64,000 bases of DNA from Oncomelania hupensis. Lineage: Eukaryota; Mollusca; Gastropoda; Littorinimorpha; Pomatiopsidae. Below the pieces are notes generated by a model. That model did not search any database, was not told the DNA's origin, and was given only the letters and a program-made list of their open reading frames with translations. Positions 11,370-22,079 of the stretch are shown in pieces (position 1 is the stretch's first letter; the number at the start of each line of letters is the position of its first letter). The stretch spans positions 17,766,097-17,830,096 of the forward strand of contig CM072512.1 of the NCBI GenBank assembly GCA_036898135.1, in the 5' to 3' direction. Position numbers and translations under genes: made by a program.

Positions 11370-11450
11370 GTTTTTTTGGGGGGGTGGGGAGAGGAATGTT
11401 GAAGGGAGGGGAAGGGAGGGGGGGGCGGAAGGGGGGGGGGCGTGAGGCGG
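11370..11450. repeat. G-rich polypurine tract
   Basis: Runs of 7-9 G with GGGAGG repeats on the + strand, about 80 bp. Confidence 0.85.
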
Positions 11451-11847
11451 TGTGGTGCGTCGACTTTATCCTATACAAGCCAATTGAAAACACGGACTAG
11501 TGGGCCACTATATGCAAGCAACAACAAAAATCAAATCGGCTATGGCAATTCTGCAATACAGCGCAAACATACGAATTGATCCCAGTGGCCTTAACCTTTC
11601 AGTAAAGAAAAATCCGAAGGCACGGGAAGCTGGTTACAAAGCCAGGTAAAGTTCAAAGGAAGATTGTACAAGATCGGTTCATTGGTTCTTGAAATACGGC
11701 GTGCGACGGATCGACCGACGGATCTAATATGTACGGTTATCTGAGGATACGGAAAGTGAATCCGGGAACATGAGACCGTCCCCAGATCCAAGGTAACTTC
11801 CGGAAATGGGTTCTGGGGACGCAAAAAAACTTTTTTTTGGAGAAAAC
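11451..11847. other. Unassigned stretch
   Basis: No gene or repeat recognised. Confidence 0.4.
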
Positions 11848-11912
11848 GGTTAGGGCCAGGGCTAGGGACACATATACAACTCGAAAAGGGTTAGGGTAAG
11901 GGTTAGCGGTCC
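11848..11912. repeat. Degenerate telomere-like repeats (TTAGGG type)
   Basis: gttagggccagggctaggg, then gggttagggtaagggttag, in about 60 bp. These are degenerate TTAGGG units in an interstitial position. Confidence 0.7.
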
Positions 11913-12050
11913 GTCTACAAGTGATTGCATTACATAGTGTTAGGCTTATATAGGATGTTCTCGGAAGCAAGGGTTTTCGGATCAGACAGTCCACATGGCT
12001 TATCAAAATTGACGGCCGTTTGGAATGTATCGATTGCAAATATGGCTTGC

Positions 12051-12478
12051 AAATGGGCTCTATGCACAAAGGCGTGGCGGTCACGTGCAGCGGAAATAAC
12101 ACAGCGTGCTCGAGTTTGAAAATGGTGAAGTACTGTGCTGCGTTTGGATGCTCTAACTCCGACGTAAAACCTTTATGCAAAGAAAATAACATTTCCTTTC
12201 ATCGATTTCCACTGAAAGATGAAATATTGATGAACTCTTAACTGCATGTCAGTGACAAATCGCTCTTTAAAAAAAGCCTGTCCCCTGATAATAATTTGTC
12301 TGTAATCATTATTGCACGAATGTGCTATGTTCATAACATCACAATATCCCAAAATGTCGGTAAATTTAAACTTTTTAAGCAGCATTGGAGTACACGCGAG
12401 CGAGCTAAAAGAAGCCATGACCGCTTTGTTATTCCCGCGCCACGTGACCGCGCGCCGACTTGTGCATAGAGCCCATTT
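12051..12478 (+). mobile_element. Inverted-repeat element carrying a THAP fragment (428 bp)
   Basis: Terminal inverted repeats of about 56 bp: 12051-12106 (aaatgggctctatgcac...) and 12422-12478 (...gtgcatagagcccattt). They match almost end to end apart from a few substitutions around the ggcgtggcggtcacgtg core. The interior holds the THAP-like start described separately. No clear target-site duplication was found next to the outermost matching bases. THAP domains occur in P-element and Kolobok transposases, so a non-autonomous derivative of such a transposon is a reasonable inference. Confidence 0.75.
12122..12241 (+). pseudogene. Truncated THAP zinc-finger domain
   Basis: From the ATG at 12122 the frame reads MVKYCAAFGCSN, then SFHRFPLKDEILMNS and a stop. 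The start matches the THAP consensus: M-x-x-C-x4-C-x-N near the N-terminus, followed about 15 residues later by the 'SFHRFP' block that carries the zinc-binding His. A full THAP domain is about 80-90 residues and needs a second Cys-x2-His pair plus the AVPTIF box. Neither is present before the stop, so this cannot fold as a complete finger unless a splice joins it to an exon I do not see. The frame is also open upstream to 12020, through the left inverted repeat. Confidence 0.75.
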
Positions 12479-12559
12479 AGTTGGGCGAAAAGGGATTAAC
12501 TAACTTTCCTCACATTTCGCACTGCTTGAGTCATAACACACACAGGAGCTTCATTTTAG

Positions 12560-12571
12560 ACACACACACAC

Positions 12572-12605
<34 letters not shown>

Positions 12606-12625
12606 GCGCGCGCGCACGCCCGCAT
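12560..12625. repeat. (CA)n(CG)n microsatellite
   Basis: CA units with CCCA interruptions, then an alternating CG/CA run (cacgcgcgcgcgcacgcccg). Confidence 0.95.
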
Positions 12626-12819
12626 GCACATTTTAAAGATCTATTTTATCCATTACACTGTAAATGCTTGCCAAACTGATCTGTTTAAGAAATGGGTGGT
12701 TACACACATTAAGTCATTCATTAACAAAATTCATTGATAGAAACGTTCGATTGTATTATCCCATATTGTTACATTTATAATAATAAAATATATTAGATCG
12801 TTCTCTGCACTCAATACTG

Positions 12820-13418
12820 TGGAGTGCTTGGGCGTTTGTGGGTGTTTGAGGAGAGGGGCGAAGGTCCATACATTAATGTTACTTGTTTTATCTGCTGCGT
12901 TTCTGAAATTCCATTCAACAACTCTGCAGCAGTGTGCCAGTAGTAGTGTCTGTAGTGACAGCAAAAGCAAGCGAAGCTGGTTTAACATAAACACCCTCTG
13001 CCTACATTTCTTGAAGATCATTTCAGCATTGGCTTCAAAAGTAAACTTACTGTCAACAACAGTGCCGAGATACTTGTATCGTTTAACAATTTCTATATTC
13101 TGGTCCTCGAGTCGAAAGTCAGCCAAACATTTCTTTCGTTTTACCGACATTGAGCTCCAGGTGGTTGTTATCGCACCAGGTGACGAAGACATCCACACTC
13201 CGCTCAAAGCTCGAGGCCGAATCAGAAGTGTCTACGATTGCGGCATCGTCTGAAAGCTTGATGATCGGAGAATCATTGCACCTACAACCATTGGTGTAGA
13301 GAGTGAAGTTAAACGGAGAGATAACTGTGCACTGAGCTGAGGCGTCCCTGTGTTGATAATCTTACTGGAAGAATGACAGAAGGATGCAGAAGAAGAAGAG
13401 GATGATGGTGGCGACGAC

Positions 13419-13480
<62 letters not shown>

Positions 13481-13625
13481 CTGAAACTTTACAAAATAGT
13501 TTGTGTACGGTTGCTAAGGAAGTCAGTGATCCAGAGTGTAAGGTAAGGATTTATATTTATATCTCATAGTTTGCTTGCCAGAAGGTGGATTTGAACAGTG
13601 TTGAAGGCGGAAGAAAAGTCTTACA
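12820..13625 (-). mobile_element. CR1/Rex1-like LINE reverse-transcriptase fragment
   Basis: On the minus strand the order is DFSSAFNTVQIHLLASKL (13562-13620), a microsatellite-interrupted gap, NTGTPQ...LYTNGCRC, the catalytic-box region KLSDDAAIV, VDVFVTWCDNNHLELNVGKT, then DQNIEIVKRYKYLGTVVDSK and RQRVFMLNQLRLL. These are fingers, palm and thumb motifs of the CR1/Rex1-type reverse transcriptase; SDD replaces the usual ADD but both aspartates remain. Frame changes, an internal (GAT)n block (13418-13480) and the missing endonuclease make it dead. Confidence 0.85.
13418..13480. repeat. (GAT)n microsatellite inside a LINE fragment
   Basis: About 20 GAT units between two parts of the same reverse-transcriptase frame. 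Confidence 0.95.
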
Positions 13626-13851
13626 ATTAGGCTTACACTGATAGCTAAAAGGTTATGTGAGGTAAACAACAAAAATGAACTGAACGCATGCATGCATGCT
13701 TCCTAATTCCAATTTCCTGTATTGTTTTAGCAGGTGTACAAACAACAAATACAAAGAAGAAGAAATCTAAATTTCCGGACATTGGTCCACCCAGCTCTGC
13801 ACAGTGGGATGATCTTCCATCCAACGAACCCATACCCCTCTATGTTCAAGA

Positions 13852-14441
13852 GTCAAGTCAAGTCAAGTCAAGACACTTTATTACCCAATGAATTCAAAAT
13901 ACTTAGGATTTTGTTTTGGTGATGCGGTAAAACATTCAGTCCCTCTGCAACAACAAACAACCTTCCACTGGACATTAAAACATTAAAATACTCTGATAGA
14001 AAAAGTTATTTAAGGAGTAAAGCACAGGCGCACGCCCACTCGCAACCCCCACACGCACACGCATACTCACGCATACCCGCATGGGTATCTAAATTAAAAC
14101 ATAATGAGATAAAATACATTAAAGAATCAGAATTGCACCACTAACACATTATTGCAAATAATAAATTGGCGTTTAAGTATAACACCTCATGCTCTGTGGA
14201 TAACTGAGGACACTGGTACTGAGAGGGCGGCCTCGGGGAAGAAGCTGTGTCTAAACCGGCTAGTTCTAACTTTTAGTGCTCTGAAGCGTTTGCCTGACGG
14301 GAGGAGCTCGAACAGATGGTTGGCTGGATGGGATGGGTCGCCAATGATGTTGCTGGCCCTTCTTGCCAAACGCGTGCTGTATAAGGACGCGAGGGATAAT
14401 AAATCGCAGCCTATGATTTTTATGAGTTCCCCTCCAATCAT
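13852..14441 (-). mobile_element. LINE C-terminus and 3' tail (CR1/Rex1/L2 type)
   Basis: Minus-strand translation of 14187-14441 reads LARRASNIIGDPSHPANHLF, ELLPSGKRFRALKVRTSRF and RHSFFPEAALSVPVS. 'DPSHP..LF.LLPSGKR...L..RT.R...SFFP' is a hallmark of the last 70 residues of these LINE proteins. The 3' UTR runs to a short TTGAC tandem tail (gtcaa repeats at about 13853-13871 on the + strand). It is 5'-truncated. Confidence 0.8.
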
Positions 14442-14553
14442 TTCCCCTCTCCTTTCCTCCTTCTCATCCCTTCCTCCTATATCCTCATTTAAAGAAATCT
14501 CGCGTAACAGCTGACTTCAAGAAAGCCGCCGAGAGCGGTATGCTTAAAATCTC

Positions 14554-15144
14554 ATTACATTACATTACATTACATTACATTACATGATTATTGCTTTAGG
14601 TCCAGCGGACTCTTCCGAGCCAAATCAGGACCAGACAACCCCTGATCCGCATAAAAGATCAGCTGAAACAAGAATAGTGGTAAAACTGACGGCACTCCAC
14701 CAGCCAGTCACTTTATAATAAAGACATCCCACGCCGGGGACGCTGAGTCTATACTCTAATTTATCGAACCGACTTTTACAAAAACAAAATAGAATACAAA
14801 CATCATTATAAATTATCAACAAAACGTATACATGTAAAAGGCCTACATTGCTAAATAATAACATCATAGGAAGCCCTAGTAACCACCTGGCAGAAAGCGT
14901 CCAATATTCCCAAGCTGATCCAACAGACCTCACACACAATTAAGGAATCTTGTCCCGGAAGAGTTTTCAAGAAAAAAAGGTAGGTGACTGGTCTAGCGAA
15001 GAAGAAGATAGTATAGCAGATTGATAGAACAAAGCAGGAATTGATTGATTGATTTATTATTGCTTTAGGTCCAGCGGACTCTTCCGAGCCAAATCAGGAC
15101 CGCAAAGCAGGAATAAGAAAGAACAAATGAGAAAGACAGCGACA
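14554..15144 (-). mobile_element. SINE-like element (39-kb family), with nested insertion
   Basis: Reading the minus strand, it starts at the tgtcgctgtctttctca block, so it lacks the first ~95 bp of the full copy. It continues through the atactatcttcttcttcgct block, ttattatttagcaatgta and the hairpin module ggtcctgatttggctc, and ends in TAATG repeats (attac repeats at 14554-14586 on the + strand). It is interrupted by a 61-bp insertion at 15042-15102. Confidence 0.85.
15042..15102 (-). mobile_element. 61-bp hairpin-only retroposon (12-bp TSD)
   Basis: The insert is flanked by caaagcaggaat at 15030-15041 and 15103-15114. On the minus strand it begins cggtcctgatttggctcgg, runs through the ggacctaaagcaataat block and ends in an AATC-type tail (ttgattgattgatt on the + strand). 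It contains only the 3' module of the larger SINE-like family and is inserted in a copy of that family. Confidence 0.88.
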
Positions 15145-16234
15145 ATATATTCATGATTGGTATTATTAAGTGTGTTTAGCGCTAGTTTGTGTTTAGCCAC
15201 TTGCCATTATCCCCCTATATTTGGCTAATACGCCCAGGACTATGAGCCTTGTTTCATGCTTGGAATTATGTGTGAAAGGACAAAGTTCCAAAGTTCGTTC
15301 AATCACAGCAAGGGGAAACAATTCAGTATAAAACAAAGGCCAGTACAAGAGAGGCAAACATCAGAACAGACCTCAAGCACCAAAACACACACCCCACCAC
15401 ACAAACACACGCGCTTTGTGTAGTATGTGCGCCAACACATAATAAGTAAATCGCTCATCTGGGCATTTGGAGCAGCGATGTAGTTGGAGACTCTGCAGCA
15501 AAAGCAAGGCACGAGTAATAGAATTTTGTTGAGTGTTCAGTTGATTTTTGTATGGATGACAGTAGATCGCTAACGCTGGGTTCTACAGCGAGCACAGCGA
15601 AATTGTCTATGAGAGGACAGAAGTTCAAATAAAGAGGACAGTTGGTGGGTGGGTGGGTGGGAGTGGGAGTGGGAAAGGGTCTTTTTGAATAGGCGTTGCC
15701 TTGCTGAGGCACAGTTCCTCAAGAAGTGTCTGTTTCTTTCCAACTAACATGGTGCACGTGTTAACCACTCCAGACAATGAATTTATCATTTGTAACATTC
15801 AGCGTTTTGTATTATCGATTGTAAGAAAAAGTTAAAATTGATTCAATGAAGGTATGGTACCACTGTTGCCTGATCTTGCCAGAGGCCATCAGTGATCTCA
15901 GCTGGTAGGGCCTAATTGTCCTTTGTTTTGTATTTCTTGAATATGACATCAGCATTTTATGAAAGAAGTTCAGTTTCTGTATACTGATGTATTTATTATA
16001 CGTCTCAACTCTTGCTACTGTCTGACCTTTCAGTTAGAGTGCTGTCACTTCTGTCCCTTTTATAGTCTAGAACCATTTTTTCCCGACATTATGGTCATGG
16101 AAGTTGGCATCGCGTCAGTCAGCAAAAACTGCAACACTGTTCAAAACTAGCCAGAGTCATTAATATCGCCAAGCGCCTATCATCAGAACTTTTTTTTATA
16201 TCTGTGTATATTCTGTGTCTCTGCAGCAGTCGTT
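15145..16234. other. Unassigned stretch, about 1.1 kb
   Basis: Includes a GGGT-rich segment at 15646-15672. The minus-strand frame 15455-15712 shows no domain I recognise. Confidence 0.4.
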
Positions 16235-16270
16235 GGTGAACTGAGTGAAAACGAGAAAACGAGGCGTTGA

Positions 16271-16524
16271 TGGTATGGCCATGCCACCAAATCATCAGGC
16301 CTTGCAAAGACCATCCTGCAAGGCAGGGTACAAGGAGGCAGACAAAGACTGAAAAGGGAGACAAAAAAAGACGTGGGAGGACAACAATCGGGAAGGGACT
16401 GGCTTGACACTGAGCGAAGCAATCAGGGTTGCCGAGGACAGAGAAAGATAGAGAACGTTAGTTAAACGAGAATACTGTAAGTGCTGCCCCAGCGACTTTC
16501 GAGTTACGGGATAGGATAGGATAT
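16271..16524 (+). mobile_element. RTE-like LINE tail (5'-truncated, 10-bp TSD)
   Basis: Matches the last ~250 bp of the complete LINE, from the tggtatggccacgtcacc position through the GGATA tail. It is flanked by gaggcgttga at 16261-16270 and 16525-16534, so the insertion boundaries are certain. Frameshifts relative to the complete copy. Confidence 0.9.
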
Positions 16525-16846
16525 GAGGCGTTGAATCTAGCTGTTATTTGTATGGAGAAACATATATATCCGATTAGATAATCGATTATTGTTTTCTATC
16601 TGCTAACAGGATTTGGCCACGATACATGACCGTGTATCATTAACCGCTCATTTCCCGTGGGTCATCTATGGGCTGTGGTGTTATATTTCTCTTGGGATTT
16701 CTTTATTACATATTTATTAGGTCCAACAAGAAAATTGACACAGATGGCCACTGTGTATTTTGAACGTATTTTTCTTCTTGACCTTTTGCCACTTTTAGTG
16801 ATGTATTCAATTACCTGTTTGCACCAAACTAATTTGTAATTTTTTT

Positions 16847-17013
16847 ATATGTGTGTTTGTGTGTGTGTGTGGGTGTGTTTGTGTGTGTGTATGAAAGCCC
16901 TGAGCATTTCTTCTTGGCCTGAATGCGCTATACAGATGTTCATTGATGTGTGTATGTATGTGTGTTTACAGTGTGTGGGTGTGTGTGTGTGTGTGTGGGT
17001 GGGTGGGTGTGTG
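16847..17013. repeat. GT-rich microsatellite region
   Basis: Two imperfect GT/GGGT arrays (16850-16892, 16975-17015) separated by about 80 bp of unique sequence. Confidence 0.9.
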
Positions 17014-17647
17014 TCACACCAGCTCAATTCGATTTGTGGCTTTGCGTTGTGTTTGCGTGTTTGTATACGCGCGGGTGGGCGCTGTGAGAAATGACTTTTC
17101 AAAAAAGAGACTTTAGTAGTCTTGATAGTCCTGCTGGCATTTACAGTTCCGGTAAAAAAAATGTTTTCCGAGGTAGGATTAGATCTGTTTGGGGCTGCTT
17201 GTACGCTTTGCTATTTCGTAACTTCCTTATTTAGTATTTCTCTAAAGTGTTAGGTCAGGTAACTTAGGCGTGTTACATCAGGTTACTCATTACCCAATGT
17301 TTAAGCCGATGACAGTTGGTAATGTTGGGAATTCTCAATTGATAACTAAGTGCACAAGAGGCCGACAAAACATTAAATAGGTATACAGACAAGACAGGCA
17401 AGAGGGATCTGTAGGGCCTGTGGTCGGCTGCTGGTGTCGATGGGTTCAGAATGTGTAAATTCGGCATGACGTGTGTGTATACTTAGTTCAAGTAAGCGAT
17501 GGATTGTGCGAAACAGAACAAGATTTTTTAGCTAACAGCTTCCATTTGTTTGAATTATCTTGTTAATAAATGTTTATATTTGTTGTTGTTTTGTTTTTTA
17601 ATTAGTATTTTATTTTGTCTAAACTCACAATGTGTACAGACCTTAAA
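17014..17647. other. Unassigned stretch
   Basis: Nothing recognised. Confidence 0.4.
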
Positions 17648-17654
17648 GGAAATA

Positions 17655-17655
<1 letters not shown>

Positions 17656-17695
<40 letters not shown>

Positions 17696-17718
17696 AAGAA
17701 AGAAAGAAAGAGAGAGAG
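17656..17718. repeat. (GA)n/(GAAA)n microsatellite
   Basis: Polypurine GA array with GAAA interruptions. Confidence 0.95.
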
Positions 17719-18127
17719 TGCCGGAAGTCCTTCTTCGCCTCTACTGTAAAGTTTGTCCGGTATGGACGCTGATCTGGGCAGGTGCTGGGCGCTGCGGATC
17801 GGCCTGCTGTGCGCTCAAAACCCGCGAAATCGTTATAGCCGACATTTCCTTACCGAACGTTTAACCGTTTCTGAGATAAATAAATAAACAAAATGTCCAC
17901 AAACTGCAATAGCCTCATTACGCGCACGGTTTTGATTCAACCCGTGTCAAGAACGTACCGTTCCGTAATACCGCAAATTTTGTTTTATTTCCATTCAAAA
18001 CACTTTTGCACTCATGTCACCAATCTTACAAAATTTTGTGTTTAACTAATTAAATTTGATTAATTAAAAATCGAATCGAGGTTTCAGCATGTTTTCCTAT
18101 ATAGACCAAAAAATTTATGGTCTTTAT
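17719..18127. other. Unassigned stretch
   Basis: AT-rich right half. A small hairpin (gaccaaaaaatttatggtc, 18104-18122) precedes the tRNA-like segment. Confidence 0.4.
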
Positions 18128-18129
18128 AC

Positions 18130-18204
18130 GAAGCCTTGGTAGCTCACTTAGTAAGACGTTCGCTTAACGTGCAGGCGACCCAGGTTCAAATCTCCCGCTG
18201 ACCA
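18130..18204 (+). pseudogene. tRNA-like pseudogene or SINE head
   Basis: An A box (tagctcacttagtaaga) and a B box (ggttcaaatctcc) lie at tRNA spacing, with a possible AAC anticodon (Val) between them. A T run of Pol III terminator type follows. The acceptor and T stems do not pair when laid out in cloverleaf positions, so this is not a functional tRNA. No SINE body or target-site duplication was identified. Confidence 0.6.
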
Positions 18205-18263
18205 TATTTTTTATGTTTTTTTTTTTACACTACAATATGGATATTTTTCTTTTTAATTTAATT

Positions 18264-18282
18264 TAGACTTTTTACTTTTAAC

Positions 18283-18360
<78 letters not shown>

Positions 18361-18399
18361 TATAATATAATAATAAATAAATAAGTTAAAAGTAAAAAG

Positions 18400-18402
<3 letters not shown>
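18264..18402. repeat. Inverted repeat around (ATT)n
   Basis: The left arm gactttttacttttaactt (18268-18286) leads into ATT repeats (18287-18356). The right arm is its complement (aagttaaaagtaaaaagcc, ending about 18402). The non-microsatellite arms alone are about 19-20 bp and nearly perfect, giving a long AT-rich hairpin. Confidence 0.85.
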
Positions 18403-18487
<85 letters not shown>

Positions 18488-18520
18488 GAGATATATGGAG
18501 AGAGAGAGAGAGAGAGAGAG

Positions 18521-18555
<35 letters not shown>

Positions 18556-18625
18556 GTAGTAGTAGATAGATAGATAGTAGATAGATAGATAGATAGATAG
18601 ATAGGAGATAGAGATAGAGTAGATA
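18403..18625. repeat. (AT)n, (GA)n and (GATA)n compound microsatellite
   Basis: AT run about 18403-18486, GA run about 18499-18521, then GATA-type repeats with AGTAG interruptions to about 18625. Confidence 0.95.
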
Positions 18626-19203
18626 GATAAGCATTAGGCATTTAGAGGTTAGGGGGGGGGTCTTATGATAGTTAGATTCCATGTGTTTTGTAAGCCGATC
18701 GTTGATTTTGTTGTTTGTATTAGGGCCAAGTATTGATCTAGTGCTCAGCCTGGCCGTAGACGAAATATTATGGTAGTAAGGCTGCTTACTACACAATCTC
18801 GGTACAGAGCCTCCATTATTCCAGACCCTTTGTGAGACTGTATACACAAACTTGCCATGACCATTTTCTTAGAGCTCTGTGGCAAAACGGACTGTTTTGA
18901 CCCCCTATACCCGTGGGGGAAAGAAAGAGCCCAAATGGTCAGAATGTACATCATTACATTGTCATTTTCTTTCCAAACTCAAAGCTGTTCAATTTTATTT
19001 AAGACGAACGCCTCTTTTCATGTTTCACAGATTTGCACCAATAAAAATAATGGACAAGTGTGTACTGAAGCATTTTTGTTTTAAATGTGAAATGAGAATA
19101 TTATTGTTTGTAGAACTAGTATAGTCCCTGTCTCATTTTGTATCAGAAGGACTCCATGGTAGCCCATTGAGAAAATTACGGCTAACCAATGACAGTTACA
19201 GGT

Positions 19204-19204
<1 letters not shown>
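18626..19204. other. Unassigned stretch
   Basis: No domain recognised in either strand. Confidence 0.4.
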
Positions 19205-19205
<1 letters not shown>

Positions 19206-19260
<55 letters not shown>

Positions 19261-19300
19261 GGGTGAGAGAGGGAGAGAGAGGGTGAGAGAGGGAGAGAGG
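19206..19300. repeat. (GA)n microsatellite
   Basis: GA run passing into a GGGAGAGAGAGGGTGAGA higher-order repeat (19250-19300). Confidence 0.95.
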
Positions 19301-19868
19301 TTTAAGACAGCTGTCCAATCATTTCGTGTGACAGCCTGACTGTGCCCATAACTCTTTCATTTTCTGTGAGAAGGTCACCAGAATATCGCCAAAGATCCCA
19401 AATTTACATTTTAATCCCAGGTCTTTCTATGCACAATATTCTAGGATGTTTCCAAGAGAAGGGTGTGTGCATCTCTGTGGAGTGGACACTATTCTGCCTG
19501 AGCGTGCAGCAGCTAAGCATCACTGCTGGCCTGAGCCTGCAGGGCCAGACTGCTGTGAAAACCATTAGTTGTACAAAATCGGCTCTTGCCTAGCTCAGTG
19601 CAGGCCTATTGATATGAAATTTGGCATACTTATAGAAAACAAATTTCTTTACAAAACTATATAAATTTTATGTTTCTTTAATAATAAAAACTGAAAAAAT
19701 TCCTAAATGAAAGCCTTTTTCGCATTTTTTGTTTCTTGAATTTTCACAATAACATTGAAAAAAAGCATTTATGTAAGTTTTTTTTAAGCTATTTAGGTAA
19801 ACATTAAAGTATTTAGATATTTCTTTTGGTAAATTTGCACAAAGTATTATAGCAGCTCAACACAAAAA
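19301..19868. other. Unassigned, AT-rich right half
   Basis: Nothing recognised. Confidence 0.4.
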
Positions 19869-19869
19869 T

Positions 19870-19870
19870 A

Positions 19871-19902
<32 letters not shown>
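19870..19902. repeat. (GA)n microsatellite
   Basis: About 16 GA units. Confidence 0.95.
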
Positions 19903-19905
<3 letters not shown>

Positions 19906-19907
19906 TC

Positions 19908-20414
19908 TTGATAGTCCTCGATTTTTCGTCATTTAAAAATCAAATTGCACGCCAAATTCGCATCAGAACAAGAAAATTCGACCTGGCGGAAGTGACCGTA
20001 TGTTTTATTAACATGGGAAATAACCGTGCTTTCAATATATTTTTGCAATGCGGAGTTTTTTCGCTTGGACCGTATGCAAAAGTGGGATACTGGAATACCT
20101 GCCTCCCGACAGGTAGAGATGCATGGCGGCTACTGGAAAACTTGCTTCCCGGCGCGGAAGAGTTAATTAAAGAGGGTAAATATTCCAATAGATTTTACAA
20201 AATGAGTGCCAGCAAACATGGTAGAAGGACGCCCATTTTGACCCCCGATACTCGATTTTACGAGGAGGTCACACCAGTTCGTTGCTCCGACCGCTCTAAC
20301 GGTAATCTCTCGCAGGGCCAAATCGGCCGAGACCTTTCAGCCTCGTCACCGTTAATTTTTACAGCCTCCTTCCCCTTGTCCTAGCTGCCACAGAGCGAGG
20401 AAGACACGGTGAGT
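19908..20414 (+). other. Possible exon (hypothetical)
   Basis: A 158-codon frame (19908-20384) without low-complexity bias is followed by a consensus-like 5' splice donor, acg|gtgagt, at about 20408-20414. Base composition is less AT-rich than the flanks. The internal stretch FINMGNNRAFNIFLQCGVFS matches no family I know. It could be a first or UTR exon of a gene outside the window, or an unrecognised transposon. The stop at 20384 precedes the donor, so if this is an exon the long frame does not continue through it. Confidence 0.2.
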
Positions 20415-20925
20415 ATCAAAGACATTCCCAGTCCAAACTGCGCTTGTTTTAAACTAAAACCTTGAGTTACTGACTTTAAAAAAAAAAAGTATTGGATAAA
20501 CTCTTCTTTCGTTCAAAGGCATGTTGTTTCGGGGGCAGCACAGCATCTTTATTAACAAGTAGGGATGTGGAGTGGCACTTAACTAACCCCTCTACGGTGC
20601 CAGGAAACAAAAGTAGCAGTCCTAGAAAGACTAGGGACGCGTTTCTTTTCTTTTCTTTTTTTAAAATCGGCAACGTGTATCTTGATGGTCTACTTCCTCT
20701 GCGTTTTTGGTGATGTACTTGTCTAGCTCTCGCCGTCTAAGGGTTACCCGACTTTGACTATTCACATAGAAATTACGTCTATTCTTCGAGGATGTATGCT
20801 ACGAATCTCTCTTTTATTTATTTATTTTTTGGGTGTGCGGGGTCGGGGGGGGGGGGAGTGTGAGGGGGAAAAGAAACATGGACTCGCTGGAATTTGTCTT
20901 TAGGCGGCAGTACTAAAGGAATCGG
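20415..20925. other. Unassigned stretch
   Basis: Contains a G run at 20845-20856; otherwise nothing recognised. Confidence 0.4.
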
Positions 20926-20982
20926 TATAGGTAGCACCGTTTGCTATAGGTAGCACCGTTTGCTATAGGTAGCATCGTTTGC
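20926..20982. repeat. Tandem repeat, three 19-bp units
   Basis: tataggtagcaccgtttgc at 20926, 20945 and 20964; the third unit has one change (atcg). Confidence 0.95.
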
Positions 20983-21696
20983 CCTTTTCAGCGTTCCATA
21001 CGAATTATTATTGGGGGCCATCATGTGGGGCCATCACATGAAACGCTTCGTCGCTTTGTTACAAGATGCGTCAAATTTCTGTCTAAAGCTTTTTTCGTGT
21101 ACAGGCAGGGCAATTCATCCTCGTCAAGTGGGCTGTTAGTTCAAGAACGACGCTTCGGCTTTCTGTATAAAATTTATGTTGGTGGTGGTGAGAAGCAGCT
21201 CTGGGCTAGAAGCAAGATGGATGAGTATTTGCGTTAAAAAAAAAAGCGGACAAAGGTTTTCCATAGTCGCTTGGGTAGTTTCTTTAAGATGCAGCCAATT
21301 TCCTGTGTACCCAAAAAGACAAACGCGCGATTTTGCATTTAAAAAAAAAGTGTGGTCAAGTAGTTCACCGCCGCTGTAAACAAAGAAAGTTTGGTAATTT
21401 CTCGGACGAGTTGCGTTGTTTCTCAGATGATTTGCCATCCCACACACTCTGAAGGCTTGAGTTGTTGATGGCGCATGAGGTTTAGCTGGAGTTATTGTGA
21501 AAGATTGCTGAGCTATTTGTTTTCGGCAGAGCGATAACTTTATTCTTTCTTGTTTTTGGTACAGTTTGAACGTTTAGGTGTTAGTACGATATTAGTAAGA
21601 GCAAAAAGGCATTTTGTCTTCTTTTTATTTATTTATAATTTTTACACATGCCATTTATTTTTGTGACGTTTTTTGAATTATTACTTTTATTTTAGT
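20983..21696. other. Unassigned stretch, about 0.7 kb
   Basis: No familiar domain. Confidence 0.4.
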
Positions 21697-22070
21697 TCAA
21701 TTCAATTCAATTCAATTCGATAATGTATTTTAAAGTCTGTAGACCAGACACTCTTTCTCACGCATAAATATATAAACATAAAAGCAAATCCAACAATTTA
21801 AAGTTGAACCATTACCATTAAAATTAATAATACTACAAAAGCATACCAACGGCGGCAATGTAAATTATACAAGAAACATCTGTTATTGCAGGACTATGCA
21901 ATAAAATGGCAATGGATTCTTCCATATATATAATTGCATTCCATACTTTAAAATGTAGAATATCTCTAAAAGAATGACATCTCAAACACAAAATTAAATA
22001 ATGCAATACATAAAATATAATAAAATAATTACTATCCCAGACCCCAACATACACGCGCTGTACACTACCG
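21697..22070 (-). mobile_element. Probable LINE 3' UTR with GAATT-type tail
   Basis: On the + strand a TTCAA tandem run (ttcaattcaattcaattc) is followed by AT-rich sequence. On the minus strand this is a 3' UTR-like sequence ending in short tandem repeats, the layout of the LINE tails at 6.2, 13.9 and 42.3 kb. No coding part is left. Confidence 0.4.
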
Positions 22071-22079
22071 TAAACACTC

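Noticed and set aside
15455..15712. 85-codon minus-strand frame as an exon
   Set aside because: Not recognised, with no splice signals I trust and a repeat-rich 5' part.
18130..18204. Functional tRNA-Val
   Set aside because: Acceptor and T stems do not pair; only the promoter boxes and a possible anticodon remain.
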